From positions 28,152,913 through 28,216,912 of the forward strand of contig JAAONU010000019.1 in assembly GCA_012932295.1 (NCBI GenBank): 64,000 nucleotides of DNA, in the 5' to 3' direction. Under the pieces are notes generated by a model. It was not told the origin of the DNA and ran no database searches. It worked only from the letters and a program-made list of their open reading frames with translations. The stretch is from Cyclina sinensis (Eukaryota > Mollusca > Bivalvia > Venerida > Veneridae). The position numbers and the translations under genes are program-made. Each line of letters starts with the position of its first letter. Within the stretch, counting starts at the first letter, position 1. Positions 23,501 to 35,948 of the stretch are shown piece by piece.

Positions 23501-23816
23501 ATAACAAATTTAATGTACAGTAAACCATTATGTTGCTGATAATGTTGTCAGTAATCTCAATAATAATAAACTGGGCATTCATCAAAAAATTGGAAAATGA
23601 GTTTGTAAATTGGGTTCAAATCATATATGATTTATTTTTCTTTAATTTGTCTCTATTATACATCCAAAATCTACGAGTTATCAAGAAAAGAAAATCCATT
23701 TTAATCTGCAGTGATCATTGAAAAAACTCAAAGGGGTGTTAATATCTTAAAGTATTGAATTATGCAGCTGCCTTTGGGTAAAATTGTAAGGTCTTGGGTA
23801 AAATATGCAGCCTTAA
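23501..23816. other. no gene seen
   Basis: AT-rich. The 63-codon open frame at 23,530-23,721 has no motif. Confidence 0.35.
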
Positions 23817-23885
23817 TCAGGATTCAAACCTCCAAACCTTCGGCTTACTGTCTGATGCTCTACCAATTGAGCTATTAAGGCCCCC
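23817..23885 (-). repeat. tRNA-like (SINE head)
   Basis: The minus strand reads TTAATAGCTCAATTGGTAGAG (box A) and GGAGGTTTGAATCC (box B) about 35 nt later. The acceptor and anticodon stems do not pair well, so it is a SINE-derived or decayed tRNA sequence and not a working tRNA. Confidence 0.6.
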
Positions 23886-25105
23886 TATGTGTGAATGGCC
23901 ACATCCTCCCCTTTAATTGCATGACATCCCTATATAACTGTCAAATTTCATATTAAGATAATGATACACACGTTGTTGATTTTTACTTTTATGTTTGGAA
24001 TAAAAGGTTCAGCTGTTATGATCACTATGATTTTGTTGTTGTCAATGTTATTGGAAAACAAAATTAAATAAAACCCATTACTCAACAAGTACTGCATGTA
24101 ATTACAAAGGTTTTTTGTTAGATAAATTGCACTTTTCTGAAAGATATAATAGTTACATCTCTTTTTATCATATTTTTTGTGGTCAAAACTACAGTCATTT
24201 GTTGACACAACATGTGGCACCTTTGTTTTGATTTAGTTAAATTCAGATATCATTAGTTGAATTGCATTTTTTAAAATAAAATTTGGATTTGAAAATATGG
24301 CTTGTTAATATATTGTTTAAGATAGCATGGAAGCTTGGACCTTTATCCTAGAAGTACTTCATTCTGTTAAAATTTAGTTTAGTATAGTTCTTATTGATTC
24401 ATTTATTTTGATTCATTTATTTTTAAAACAGAAATGTCTGTCATAGCAAAAATGACGATCAAGAAGATATTTATGAAAAAGAAACACAGTAAGATTAATT
24501 AATTTATTATTCAGTATATCAATATTCATACAGCAACCCCAAAAAGTAGTATGATTTCTTTGTTAGCTCAAATTTACAAATGATAATAGGACAAATCTTA
24601 TTTACAGTGACCTTTCAACAATTCAAAGGATTCAGATACAAAATGTGAATACATGTATATTTATAATAAGGTTCTAAATAATGCATGTACATGTAAGAAA
24701 GATGCCTTGTAGCCACATTGAATATAGTACTCTTTGTATTAATGCATTGACATATACACATTCAATTTTATATTACAGAAATCTATCCATGAATAATGTT
24801 TATATAAACGAGTACAAATAAATTTAAGATAACTTGAGATCATTTTGATTTTTTCTTTGATTTTGGATTAGTTAAAATAAAACATGAGGTTAAATAAATA
24901 GATGATCAAAGACATTGTATCATGGAAGGTCACAGTGACAGTAATATTTAATAGTACTAACTATAGTATGACGTGTATAAATTGAATTGGATTTAAGATC
25001 ACATTCAACCCCAAGGTCATTTACTAGTCACATCTGTAGGTTCCAGCCTGTCAGGGCCGGATTTCAGTGGCCAATATGACAGTTATTACAAGAAAATAAA
25101 CTTAC
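23886..25105. other. no gene seen
   Basis: AT-rich. I looked here for the second half of the PIF/Harbinger transposase on the minus strand, which should follow the exon ending at 25,106, and did not find it. Confidence 0.4.
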
Positions 25106-25584
25106 CTGAGTATTTATACTATGATAGTTCATCCTATTAACATACACTGCCTCATTTATTGATGGTGCTTGTAACTGTACATGAGTATAGTCTATTACCC
25201 CGATCACATTAGGGAAATTGGCTACGCCAAAACTGTCTTTCATAATCTGGTAGTTTCTGATATGTTCTAGGAAAGGATATAAGTCTGTTAATTATTTGGG
25301 GTTTGTTTAGTACATCAAACACCTGTGAAATATACCTTGATACACTTGGTTGGGATACATTATGAATGTCGGCACCATTCAGTTGAATTTCTCCTGAGGC
25401 AAAATATCTCAAAGATATTTTGACTTTTTGTAAAGGTGTGATGACACTCCTCTTTTGTGTTTTTGATTGCAGGTCTTCATGCAGTAAGTTGGCAAGAAAC
25501 AAAATCCCATCCCTATCATATCTGTATCTATTGATGAGATCTTGATTTGTTAAGTCTCCAAACGCATCAGGCATTGCCATTCTC
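25106..25584 (-). pseudogene. PIF/Harbinger transposase exon (HARBI1-like), frameshifted
   Basis: DDE-type transposase of the PIF/Harbinger superfamily. The exon begins after a splice acceptor (CTGCAG, 25,585 side) with GAGAATGGC and encodes MAMPDAFGDLTNQDLINRYR, then FLANLLHEDLQ. Next come VKISLRYFASGEIQLNGADI and VSQPSVSRYISQVFDVL, the helix-turn-helix-like segment of HARBI1 proteins. A frameshift near 25,245 separates the first frame (ends 25,209) from the second, which reads FGVANFPNVIGVIDYTHVQL and then YVNRMNYHSINTQ. The Asp in GVIDYTHV is the first catalytic residue. The exon stops at a good donor (CAG/GTAAGT, 25,105). The downstream exon with the other two acidic residues was not seen, so the copy is truncated. 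Confidence 0.85.
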
Positions 25585-25589
25585 CTGCA

Positions 25590-26139
25590 GAGGCATGTAA
25601 TTATTATTTGTTATTTAGTTTCAAATTTGTGTGGTGGGGATATAATCAAGCCAAACGAAGGAATAGTACAATATTACTGAAGGCCAGTCCATATGTTTCC
25701 GTAAACGGTCATATACTGTATATTTTTCCGGACATAAAAATCCGAATTGGTCGCAAAGTCAAAACTCTAATAAATAATAACATATGAATTACAAATAAAT
25801 TACATATGATAAACTTGAAATGAAAACTGATCTCTATTTACATTTAAACTCATGCAAAGCCTATTCCAGTATATTGTCGTTATACATTATGTAATGCAAC
25901 TTGCTTAATTCATAATAAGTGGGATACTCTGGAAAGTTTAACTACGATAAATATAACTTCCAAGTCGCAAAGAGCAATATTTACCCAAAATGTAGACAGG
26001 TGATGTTAAATTTGAAATGTAACAATAGTTTGTTTGATCGCACAATTATGCGCATTATGAATAAAATCTTTAAGTAACATGTCATGTCTTCTGTATTATA
26101 TGCATCTGAATCTATGGCAGTCTGCTTAATACAAGTCAC
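25590..26139. other. no gene seen
   Basis: AT-rich DNA with no recognised repeat or motif. Confidence 0.35.
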
Positions 26140-26528
26140 AATACAATCTCACTGTTTCAAACAGTGAAAGATATCATTTTGATATCTTCCACTGTTTTGA
26201 AATTAAGCCTCTAATGAAAAGTCAGCGTACACAGTACTGGAAAGCAAATTAATGACGTGACGTCATGAATGACGTTACAAATGGCATTATCATTTGGCGC
26301 GCTTTTCAGTCAGTATAAGATTAAATGTCATTTTTAACGTGTCCGGCATGTAATAAGAAGAAAATTTGTTTGGTTCAGTGTAAGATCGGAATATATTTCA
26401 CTGAGTGAGCACCAAAAGGTATATTTCACGAGTGGCGTAGTGAAATATGAACTTTTGGTGTTCACGAGGTGAAATATATTTGATCTTACACTTAACTAAA
26501 CAAATTTTCTTCTTATTACATGCCGGAC
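26140..26528. mobile_element. short foldback relative of the ~1-kb repeat
   Basis: Begins with paired stems (CACTGTTTCAAACAGTG; then AAGATATCA...TGATATCTT). It ends in a 188-bp foldback (26,341-26,528) whose ~60-nt arms start GTCCGGCATGTAATAAGAAG. The 5' stems resemble the 5' stem of the ~1-kb element ('cactgtttTgaatcagtgaaa..ccattttgata'). The foldback shares 'gaaaatttgtttg', 'agtg.aagat.ggaat.tatttca' and the CACTCGTG/GTGTTCAC core. It looks like a minimal, exon-less member of the same superfamily. Confidence 0.6.
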
Positions 26529-26761
26529 AGCAAACCTTGTCAATTTGTTTGGTGATGTTGTTGAATATAAAACATAATAGCTTAAAAAGTTAATACATAT
26601 TGTGTGAATAAAGTCCCCTTTTCATGCACATCTGCTGTCTGGAATTTTGTATTTCTGACCTTTTTGGTACAGACCTTTCTGTTCTAAGCCTTTCTGTTTT
26701 TTGGCCTTTTTGGACATATAGGTTATATCAGTGATAGTTTTTATCATTTAAGTTCAGTAAA

Positions 26762-27964
26762 AACAGCTTCCAATTGTGTTTGATCATTTCCACGTGATCA
26801 AGTTGTAAGTTTCTACAACTTTTTCAGATTTTTTTTATTTCAACAAAGTTTCAAGAAATAGTGTCTTTAACAAGTATTTGTTAAAGCATGTACTATATAA
26901 CTGCATACATTATGTCTTAACAAATACTTTGTTAAACATAAACCAAATTGTTTTGGTGTAATATCAAGGCTCTTTAACAATTATATGTTAAGATTGCTTT
27001 TGCTTAGACTATCATCAATTGGACATCAGAGTTTAACAAATCTTTGTTAAACTATTCTCGTCACTTGACAGAGATGTAGAAAGAAAATCGGCTGAATTGT
27101 TAACAATTATTTGTTAACATCTCTGTTCGCTGTTACTGAATCTACCATCAGTCAGAGTTTAACAAATCTTTGTTAAAGCTTATACTATTCTCAGTGACAG
27201 AGATGCAGAAAGAAAATAGGCCGAATGCTTAACAATAATTTGTTAACATATCTGTTCTCTGTTACTGAATCTACCATCAGTCAGAGTTTAACAAATCTTT
27301 GTTAAAGCTTATACTATTCTCTTCACTTGACAGAGATGCAGAAAGAAAATATGCCGAATTGTTAACAATAATTTGTTAACATCTCTGTTCTCTGTTACTA
27401 AATCTACCATCAGTCAGAGTTTAACAAATCTTTGTTAAAGCTTATACTATTCTCTTCACTTGACAGAGATGCAGAAAGAAAATATGCCGAATTGTTAACA
27501 ATAATTTGTTAACATCTCTGTTCTCTGTTACTAAATCTACTGTCAGTTAGATTTCAGAACATAAATATTTGTTAACGATTATATGAGAATCGTCAGTTGG
27601 CAAAGATATTCAATGGGCATCAGCTGGATATCGATGATTTTAACAATATCTGTTAAGATGTTTAATCTTTAATATATTATCAGTCTGATTTCAAAAATAA
27701 ACGAATGTTTTATATAAAAAAATAAGTATATTATAGTGATTATTAGTTTGTAAAGATGGGGAATGAACGTCGAAGTGACCATGCATATTTCCCGTCAACA
27801 GATTTAAAAAGAAGCTAACATGCTCTGTGAATCAATCTTGAAAAAGTCCTTATATGCCATTTATAGAAACCATTATTACTTTTACCGGTTTTAAGCCTTT
27901 ACAAATATACTGTCATCAATTTGTTTTGCTGATTATCATAAATTTTCTAAAAAGATATTATATC
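26762..27964 (+). repeat. left inverted arm with palindrome array
   Basis: Contains many copies of two alternating palindromes: TTTAACAAATCTTTGTTAAA and GTTAACAATAATTTGTTAAC. A tandem unit of 126-133 bp starts at 27,031, 27,157, 27,286 and 27,419. The last two units are nearly identical, so the array is still changing. Single palindromes continue outward ('ttaacaagtatttgttaa') and inward ('ttaacaatatctgttaa'). Confidence 0.9.
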
Positions 27965-29705
27965 AGTTATATTTTTCGCTATCAAACTCTGAGTCATATC
28001 AGTAATTGAATCATATCTTCATCAAATCAAGTCCCCAAAACAAAATAAAATTAATTTGTGTGTAAACACAAAGCTAGTAAAATTTTATATTAATTTTTAT
28101 TTACAACATTTTATTCAGTACTTGGCAAATGATTATTTTACTTACATAGTTTTCAAAAAAAAAAACAACAAATAATTCGCTACAAAGATAATGAAGATTC
28201 AAATTTACAATCAAGATGATAATTATTTTCAGAAAGTAAAACATTAACTTACTAAGAACAATTTTTAAGCAGTAACCCTAATGTGAACGTAACAGAAAAG
28301 TATTGTTTCAAACATGATTAATTTACACTAGTCGTGTCCATACGGATATAAAATCTGTACATTCTTTACAAGTCATGTCCATATGAATATATACAGATAA
28401 AAATGTTCAGAAACGCAGGGTGACATCCGCAAATTAGCTCGAGAGTGATTTTATCGGATATAATTTAAATCTGCCAATGAATTTTCTAGGTTACAGTGCC
28501 TGTTGTTATGTATCAAATGTCTCAAATTGGCATTGCGTAACGAGGTCTCCCGTGGAAAGCGTGAAATGGGAAAATTAGAATTATCTGCAAGGTTTACCGA
28601 GCGTTTCTTTATTCCCTGAGCATATATTAGAATTTCTATAGTTAAAAAACATAACCAATATCAAAATTACGTTATTAGATTTTGCAATTTAAATAAATAG
28701 TGATAGTTATTTCATCGGAAGATTTACACAGATATTGATACTGTGAAGTAAAGTAAAATTTTGAAATACCTGGAATGAATGTATCCTGACATAAATTAGC
28801 ATTTTTGGTGTGGATACATGGAGCAACAGTATCATTTGTAAATTCTGCCTCTCTCAAAATTACTCGAAAATAAGATCTGATTGGTTACGATGTTTGATAA
28901 ACAGCTTTGAATATCTTAACACAGAGCTGTAGCAATTTTCACAAGGTTAACCCTTCCAGAATTTTTTGCATTATCTTTAGCTTCTCAGCATGACATTATG
29001 GCCTGTCTGTGACCTTTTATTTCTCAGGGATGTGTTATTCTTTGTATTGATACAGAGTAAGATAGCACACAGCAGAAATTTTACAAGCATCTAGAAAATG
29101 CTTGGGCGTGTAATGTAGTTAATTTGCCTGGTCAATTAAGTTGTTATAAATATTAGATGACCTGCTGAGCACTGACAAGCATTATTAATGTTATCCTGAC
29201 CACTTTATTTTTACAGATAAGTTTTCAGAGCTATGAAATAGGAAAATGTTAATTTTTCCTTTTACTGGGCTAAACATAAATTAATTTAAAAAATGATAAA
29301 AATGTATACCCTAGAAAACTAACTTTCAATTGTACTATACCACTTGAGGAAATAAAATTACTTTTCCTGTATGAACAGTCTTTAAAAGAAAGAAACAAAA
29401 ACAAGTTTTGATTTATTACATTTTTAAAAAACAGTGTGTCCTCACTAAATGTGCATGGTGTAATAACCATACAGGAAAACTGATAGAATATTTAGGCAAA
29501 TTTAACATAAGTTATATAAGTGATGAAATAAAAGTGAAATGGTATAAATTTACTCTGTTATGTAGCTCTATGCCTGTGGTCAGTTATGCACATATTAGCT
29601 TATATAATTAAGAACACGAACTATTTTCACGACGTCATCAACCTATCAATAACTGTTGTAGTAAGTCATGATATTTTTCTGAACATGAACTATTTATCCT
29701 TTAAT

Positions 29706-29740
<35 letters not shown>

Positions 29741-29843
29741 CTGATGTCATTTACATGACAAACATAATCATAAAATATAAAAAGGTGAAGATTAACATTT
29801 ATGCATTTCACCCAAATGGATGAAGCGACTAATATCTGAACTT
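27965..29843. other. no gene seen; (ATT)n microsatellite
   Basis: AT-rich interior of the long-arm element. An (ATT)n run sits at about 29,706-29,740. Short open frames (28,675-28,857, 29,270-29,470, 29,408-29,611) lack motifs. Confidence 0.4.
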
Positions 29844-30142
29844 GCCGGCCTGGCTAGCTCAGTCGGTAGAGCATCGGATTGTCAGTCATGAAGTTCCTGG
29901 TTTAATCCCAATCAGGACTGGCAAAATTTCTCCATGGTAATTGATGTCAGGCAGTGGTTCTGTAGGTCATTTGTCCCTCACCTCTGAAGCTAGTGAGGAA
30001 GTAGTCAGTCACTTGAGGAGAAATTGTTTAGTGAACTGGTTGAATACCCAGGGACACTGGCTAGGTGGACTGACTGCCGGGATATGACCACAGCTGTTAA
30101 ACCTGGCATTAAATCCCAATAAACAAACAAACAAAAAACAAA
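29844..30142 (+). mobile_element. tRNA-derived SINE
   Basis: Head: GGCTAGCTCAGTCGGTAGAGCA (box A, trimmed core at 29,855-29,873) and GTTCCTGGTTTAATCCC (box B). Body: ~200 bp with 'tgactgccgggatatgacc'. Tail: 'gcattaaatcccaat' followed by an (AAAC)n run ending near 30,142. Head, conserved 3' domain and simple tail are all present, so this is an essentially full-length SINE of the type common in molluscs. Box B has one change (TTTAATCCC for TTCGAATCC). Confidence 0.85.
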
Positions 30143-30457
30143 CTGAACTGGTAGGTATAATACAGTTTGACAATAGTCTGAATTGTTCAGACAAAATTGT
30201 CATAACTTTTAAGTTGAAAAATCATACTTTGAAACTTAACACACAACTGTCTGAATAATTCAGATTAATGTATCAATTAATTGTAAAGTGTAGTAAGAAA
30301 GAGTGTATCATACAACTAGCATGTTGTTTCTTAAGATGTTATTGCTTTCAAATATTTTTCAAATGAAAAACATATAACATGTTTTGCTTTTGAACTTCAG
30401 TTTGAACTGAATTAAGTATCTTACACTATACTTCCATACTGTGATATGAAAACTTTT
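30143..30457. other. no gene seen
   Basis: AT-rich sequence between the SINE and copy 2 of the ~1-kb repeat. Confidence 0.35.
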
Positions 30458-31259
30458 TTATTTTATGCCTACCAATGAAATATAGGGAAATATCAGTGAG
30501 ATAAAAGTGATAATCCACTGTTTTGAATCAGTGAAATTACCATTTTGATAATCCACTGTTTGTGCCGGAACTACTTTTCCCCATCACGTAAATACAAGAG
30601 AATCCGCTGTATTTCAGACAGTGACAGCGAGTGAAATTTATTTACCTTGTTAAATCCAGTTATAATATTGAATTCCTGAGCCTAACTAGTTGTGAACAAT
30701 GATGAAATTCGCCATAAATTATTTAAAAAGTCTGATTTGTTTACATAACTCACATGGATAATATCCAATATGGCCGACTTTCAATTCAATTGAATGAATA
30801 TTACTCGGTATTAATCCGCTTTAATAATTAAAGTATGTATGGCTAAAATTCAATAAATATTGATAAGCTGTGTAGAGAAAAATAATTGTTTTCTGATGAA
30901 AGTGTATTCAGTTTATTTCAGCAGATTAGTAAAGTTATCATATGTATTGGAGATTGTCTGCACTTTTTTTGTGCGGAGTAACCAAAGTACGCATTAACTG
31001 ATTTGGGGCTCACCATGGGGAATTTATTGAAGGCCCTGAGTAAAAATGTCATAAAATACCCATTTTTGACGTGTTGGCATAAAATAAAAATAAAATTTGT
31101 TTGTTTTTTAGTGGAAGATGGGAATTTATTTCATCTCGTGAACACCATATGTTTATATTTTCACTCGTGGCTGCGCCACTCGTGAAAATATCACATATGG
31201 TGTTCACTCGATGAAATAAATTCTCATCTTCCACTAAAACAAACAAATATCCTCTATAT
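30458..31259 (+). mobile_element. ~1-kb mobile repeat, copy 2 (exon mostly deleted)
   Basis: Same ends as copy 1 (TTATTTTATGCC ... CCTCTATAT). The segment that holds the splice acceptor and most of the exon is missing: 'gaactactttt' joins directly to 'ccccatcacgtaaata', leaving only the last ~25 codons and the stop. The foldback (31,111-31,234) is complete. Internal deletion derivatives like this are typical of non-autonomous DNA transposons. Confidence 0.85.
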
Positions 31260-32104
31260 TTTTCTTTTCTTGTAAGATTATTCTACTCTTACCATAAAGA
31301 GAATATCGGTGCAGAGAAATAATGATAAAATTAAAAAAAAATATAAATGATAAATTCGGGCTGTTACGCTACTGTAATAAAACCAAAACAAGGTAAAACT
31401 GCCCAAAACTAGAGACAAAATGGCTTGAGTGGGGTTTGAACGCATGTCCTTTTGTGAAAATGTCTAAATCCTACACAAATCAATGGAATTAAATACTCTA
31501 AAGAGTGGAGGTAGGGTATTAGGAATCTAATTGTAAAAGTGATTCTCTCTTCTATCTTTCTATTTGAGTTTATTTATCGTTGGTACCAGTTGATCATATG
31601 ACCGACAACCCCTTCAGAGTTATATGAGTGGAGATTAGTGCAAGATCAAAAAGCATCCCATTCAGACACACCCCTGGGGTTCTTTTGCATGCTCATTGTA
31701 CAGCACTGATACATTGCATTCAACCAGAAGACATTTAGTAATGTTAGTGGAGGAGAGGAGGATCGATCTCGCCACCGCTGATTTAGTGCATTACCACACT
31801 CATGTGCAAACTCATCCACTCCCTGATTTCAACATAAGTTTATGTAAAACAGTATATTTCCGCGGGGTAAAGCTGATAAAAAATTCATTGAAATCGGTTG
31901 ATTGTTATTTGAATATCCTCTTTCCAAAATTTTTGATATTACAATAATATATGCTTTTTTCGATTAATCTAATAAAAACTGCTTTACATAAACATGATAG
32001 GACATTACTGGAAAATTTGTATGATGTACACAATATTATAACTAACTGTAGTATATTTTAAACTAGACTTTTTCAATTTACTGATAGTATGTTTGTAATT
32101 AAAA
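31260..32104. other. no gene seen
   Basis: Mostly unremarkable. A tRNA-like box B ('ggggtttgaacgcatg' on +) at about 31,431 may be a decayed SINE head, but box A is not clear. An open frame at 31,696-31,947 has no motif. Confidence 0.35.
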
Positions 32105-32665
32105 ACAAGAGCCGGTTGAACCGGGTGATGCTCCTCGGATAGGTTTTAGACACAGAATAGTATGTTCATAAAGTCTGTTCCAAATTCAGCATAAAGATAT
32201 TATGTTATTGGTAGTTGCTGGAAAAAAGGTTAAAACTGATTAAATACGCAATGAAGAATGTAAGATAGTTACCATTTTATTCTTTATTTTTTTCTATCAA
32301 CTAAGACAGTGGCAGTCCTATCCAGAAAGTGTCATGGTCACTGAAGTAGGCTGGTGACAAGTAAACCAGAGGTTTTTGATACCTCTTGTAGTTTCAGAGA
32401 TATGTCCTGGACAAAGTTCAAAGTGTAAAAATGAACAAAGGGCAATAACTAAAAAATAGGCAATGCAGAGTTATTGTTCTTATGCACTGCACTTTTACTC
32501 AATAAGATCTATCTACCTAAAAGGTTTCTTGTTGATACTTCTTGTAGTTTCAGAGTTATGTCCCGGACAAGAAAATGCGGACGGACGGACGGACATACAG
32601 GCAGACAAAGCGGCGACTATATGCTCTCCCTTCCCTCGAGGAGCACAGAAAACTGTCCTCTTGTA
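32105..32665. repeat. dispersed non-coding repeat with inverted ends
   Basis: Begins 'aacaagagccggttgaaccgggtgatgctcctcgg'. It ends after a 'ggacggacggacggaca' run with 'atatgctctcccttccctcgaggagcacag', so GATGCTCCTCGG and CGAGGAGCA mirror each other at the two ends. The middle repeats 'cttgtagtttcagag.tatgtcc.ggacaa' twice (32,385 and 32,538). A related block is at 50,200-50,755. Such blocks are common in bivalve genomes (from memory). Confidence 0.6.
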
Positions 32666-33060
32666 AATGTCAGTTGATCAAACATGCCATCAACCATGTA
32701 AATAAAGTTTTTTCTTAATTTCAATATTTGTTCAAATTTGGAACAAAATTCATTTAAAATTTCTATCAAAACCTAAACAAGTTTGTCAATACCTTAGAGT
32801 TATTTGTTGAAATCATAACGAAGATCATTCTTCGTCGACTGTTTTGACTCACAGATAGGTCGACAATGCAAAAAAATAATGTTAATACACCTAGAAATTC
32901 TAGCTGTTTTTGTGAAGAACATAACTAAACTAAGTTGCTGACTCATATTTTGTTACAAAAACACATCACATTATAAAGTTTTACACAGTTTTATTGATAA
33001 AAAGTTACTCTGTTCATCACAGGGTAGATATTTCATTGATTTTGACAAATCTTATATAAC
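32666..33060. other. no gene seen
   Basis: AT-rich, no motif recognised. Confidence 0.3.
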
Positions 33061-33135
33061 GAGCCTCTGTGACTCAGTGGTGTAGAACTCCGCTCTTTAT
33101 TTTCCTGAACAAAAGGGCATGGGTACGAAGTTGTT
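33061..33135 (+). repeat. weak tRNA-like SINE head
   Basis: 'gagcctctgtgactcagtgg' followed by 'tgtagaactccgctc' resembles a tRNA/SINE 5' part with box A. 'gcatgggtacgaag' stands where box B (gggttcgaat) would be. Decayed. Confidence 0.4.
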
Positions 33136-35187
33136 TTTTTTCAGTTTTCTTGGTGTAGAGAAGCACATGTTATGTTTTTCCATATATAGTATAGGTTAAA
33201 AAAAATTCAGCTATATTTGTTGAGTGAGTCTCTTTAATTGTAATCCCCTAATAATTACTTGAACAAGCTGATATTTGAAGTGGCCTTCTTTATAAGAAAA
33301 TTAGTATATGATATAAGTAGAACTGTTTCCTGATGTAAATCTCTGTCTTAAACCAGTTTGTAAATTTTTTCGTTATGTTTGATCTTCCATAGCATTTTTA
33401 ATTGTGCCTAATTTTCTCAATTTCTAGCTGATCACACTCTGCATGTGCTAACATGTAACATGTTACAAACTTGACCTCTGATTATCGGTCAAACCAAGTA
33501 CAATGTGTAGTTGATAAGCCCTAGCCTGGCTGCAGGCTGTATGATCCTTTTCTTTTTATGTTAACACATTGATATACTAAATGTTTTTACCCCTCTAATA
33601 ACAATATTTTTCCTCTCCTAGCAATCATATAATCCCAGCCAAGTAAAGATAGAGCTGTAATTTGAAAGGGACTTAATAGTAATTAACATAACTATGGAAT
33701 AGCATATTAATTGCTGGGCCTGAAACCAGTCTAGATTAGCCCCAGTGTTTTAACATAAAGTTGTATAAGTGATGGTATTATCCAAATTTCTTAGCATGAA
33801 TAGTAACTGTTAGGTTTTAATTTTGACTGTGATTACAACATTTGATTTTGTAAATTGAAGCTACCTATCAGAGATTAATAGTTCTCCACTTTATATTTTT
33901 ATCTCCAGAATGTATTTTAGCTTGTAAGACTGTTTTGTAACACAAGTAGTTAAAATTAAATTGCAATATTTACGCAATCATACAAACTATGAGGCATATT
34001 ATTAAACTATACTCCATAAAAAATTGTCAAAGCATTTTGTTCTGGTGTTAATTCGGAAATAAATTTTAAGTCTGAGAGATATTATCACAGTGTCTAGTTC
34101 AAATGCATAGTAATTTAATTTAGATTAATATGCTTATGAATGAGAAACCATGATTTATACGAGAGTAGATCATGAAAATTTTAAAATCTAGTCCATTCTA
34201 ACACGTACGTGTATTTATAAGGGGCAAAGTACGTGCACTATTTAACGGTGATGTTTGCTGTGACGTCAGCAGTCGCCCACTTGTGTTCTGTGTGATATAA
34301 CGTGTATGATATATATAAGGTTAATTTCTTCTTTGTTAAGTGTCGGCGAAATGCAGATAGTGTTAGAATTCATTTTGGAAACTGAAAAAAGTTAAATAGG
34401 GATTTGGGATGCATGAATTCTTGAAACTGAAAAGTGTTAAATAGGGATTTGGAATGCATGAAACATGTAACAATATGAAACATAAAACCTGTCACACAGC
34501 AGTTTTTCTTGTCGTCAAATTAAATTTAAAAAAGTCGCTGTTCACTGTCGCTCTTAAACAGTTATTATACCCCCAACACAAAATGGGTGGGGTGGGGGTA
34601 TATTATATTTAACAAATCCAAAAGATGATGGATGCGTGTGGGATAACATATTTAATATGAATACATTATATATTAACTGTCTGTTTTTTAACATAACGGT
34701 TCTATATTTATCAGTTTTAAGGTTTAAGTAAGACAGATTTTTTAAATGAAGTAAATAAGACAAAAATAACATTGCAATTTAAGCTACTAATATATTTGTT
34801 CACAAATATTTTTTTTTTGAAATCGAAGAGAGGTAAATATACAGTGTAATTGCATCCTTCTATTCACCTAAAAAATGCAAGATAAATGTATTTTCCTTTG
34901 AAGAGGACTCAGATCCATGCAATTCCAGTCATTGAAACTGTGGTTTACCATAAAAGCAACAGCACACTAACTATTGAATTTAATGCAGGACATATGAAGA
35001 CAGTCTCTCCTCTGTGACTACCAGGGTAAGAAATATCAATAAAGTATGAAAAGGTTTGAATTCTGATGTTTTTCAACAAGCCAACATGTGCTTTTCACAA
35101 TATTTACATAAATGTCGATATACATTTGCCTTTTTATGCACCTTTAAATGAACTGTGTGTTAGTCACTGTAAATTAACATGTGCTCA
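33136..35187. other. no gene seen; 48-bp tandem duplication
   Basis: A direct repeat of ~48 bp ('gaaactgaaaa..gttaaatagggatttgg.atgcatgaa') lies at about 34,378-34,463. The rest is unremarkable. Confidence 0.4.
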
Positions 35188-35456
35188 CTAGCGGATCCAG
35201 GGGGGGGGGGGGCGCACCCGGCGCACGCCCCCCCTAAAATTCCCGGAGCTTACATGTTCTTTGGTATGGAAACAATAAAATATACTATATTTTCCTATTT
35301 TTTCTTCGCTCGCTTCGCTCGCGTATCTTTATACAACATTGCCTTTTGAGATGTACTCGTACACAACACAGAGTGCACGCAATTTAAACGTTCCCGCTTA
35401 GAGTGATTAAAAGTTACGCCCCCCCTAACCCAAAATCCTGGATCCGCCCCTGGTGC
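35188..35456. mobile_element. MITE-like element with GC-rich inverted ends
   Basis: The left end is CTAGCGGATCCAGGGGGGG and the right end is TCCTGGATCCGCCCCTGGTG, imperfect complements. The termini carry G/C runs and the core contains 'ttcgctcgcttcgctcgcg'. About 270 bp, no coding capacity. The 'gcggatccag' end motif is shared by widespread DNA-transposon-derived MITEs. I could not assign a superfamily. Confidence 0.65.
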
Positions 35457-35828
35457 TATAAAAAGGTGAACTAAATAGAAACAATTTAATGGTGTCAGTG
35501 TCAGAATCAATGAAAGTAGCAACTTTCCGTTCTTAGCATTCTTGATAGCAGCAGCTTTCCTTTGGTTCTTGAAACTTAAAATCTATATCAGCTGCAAGAG
35601 GTAGCAAGTACTTTTCTGCTCCTACTAGTCATTCTGCAAAATCAATTGCAAATATCGCTTGACAATGACGCATACTTTCAACATGAGGAGAAATGTGCCA
35701 TTGTTATTTTCACCTCTTTTTTATGAAATCATGATAGTCTGGCCTGATTCTTCAGAAATCTGCATTGAAATAATTGATTTGATATAATTATTGTTCTGCT
35801 GAGGTGCGACTGAGAAATAATTTTTGAA

Positions 35829-35948
35829 TTAATGCAAGCTGAAAACCTACAGTTAGACAATGTCAATGTGTCAATGTGTTCTACTGACATCAGTTGAAAA
35901 CCTACAGTTAGACAATGTCAATGTGTCAGTGTGTTCTACTGACATCAG
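35829..35948. repeat. ~60-bp tandem duplication
   Basis: 'gctgaaaacctacagttaga' plus ~40 further bases occurs twice in direct orientation (35,829 and 35,890), with two or three mismatches. It overlaps the 3' end of the unknown gene relic and has altered its last codons. Confidence 0.8.

Noticed and set aside
24431..24489. Possible 58-nt exon between TTTTAAAACAG and GTAAGATT
   Set aside because: Splice-like edges only; no matching exon before or after and no family signal. Could not be distinguished from chance.
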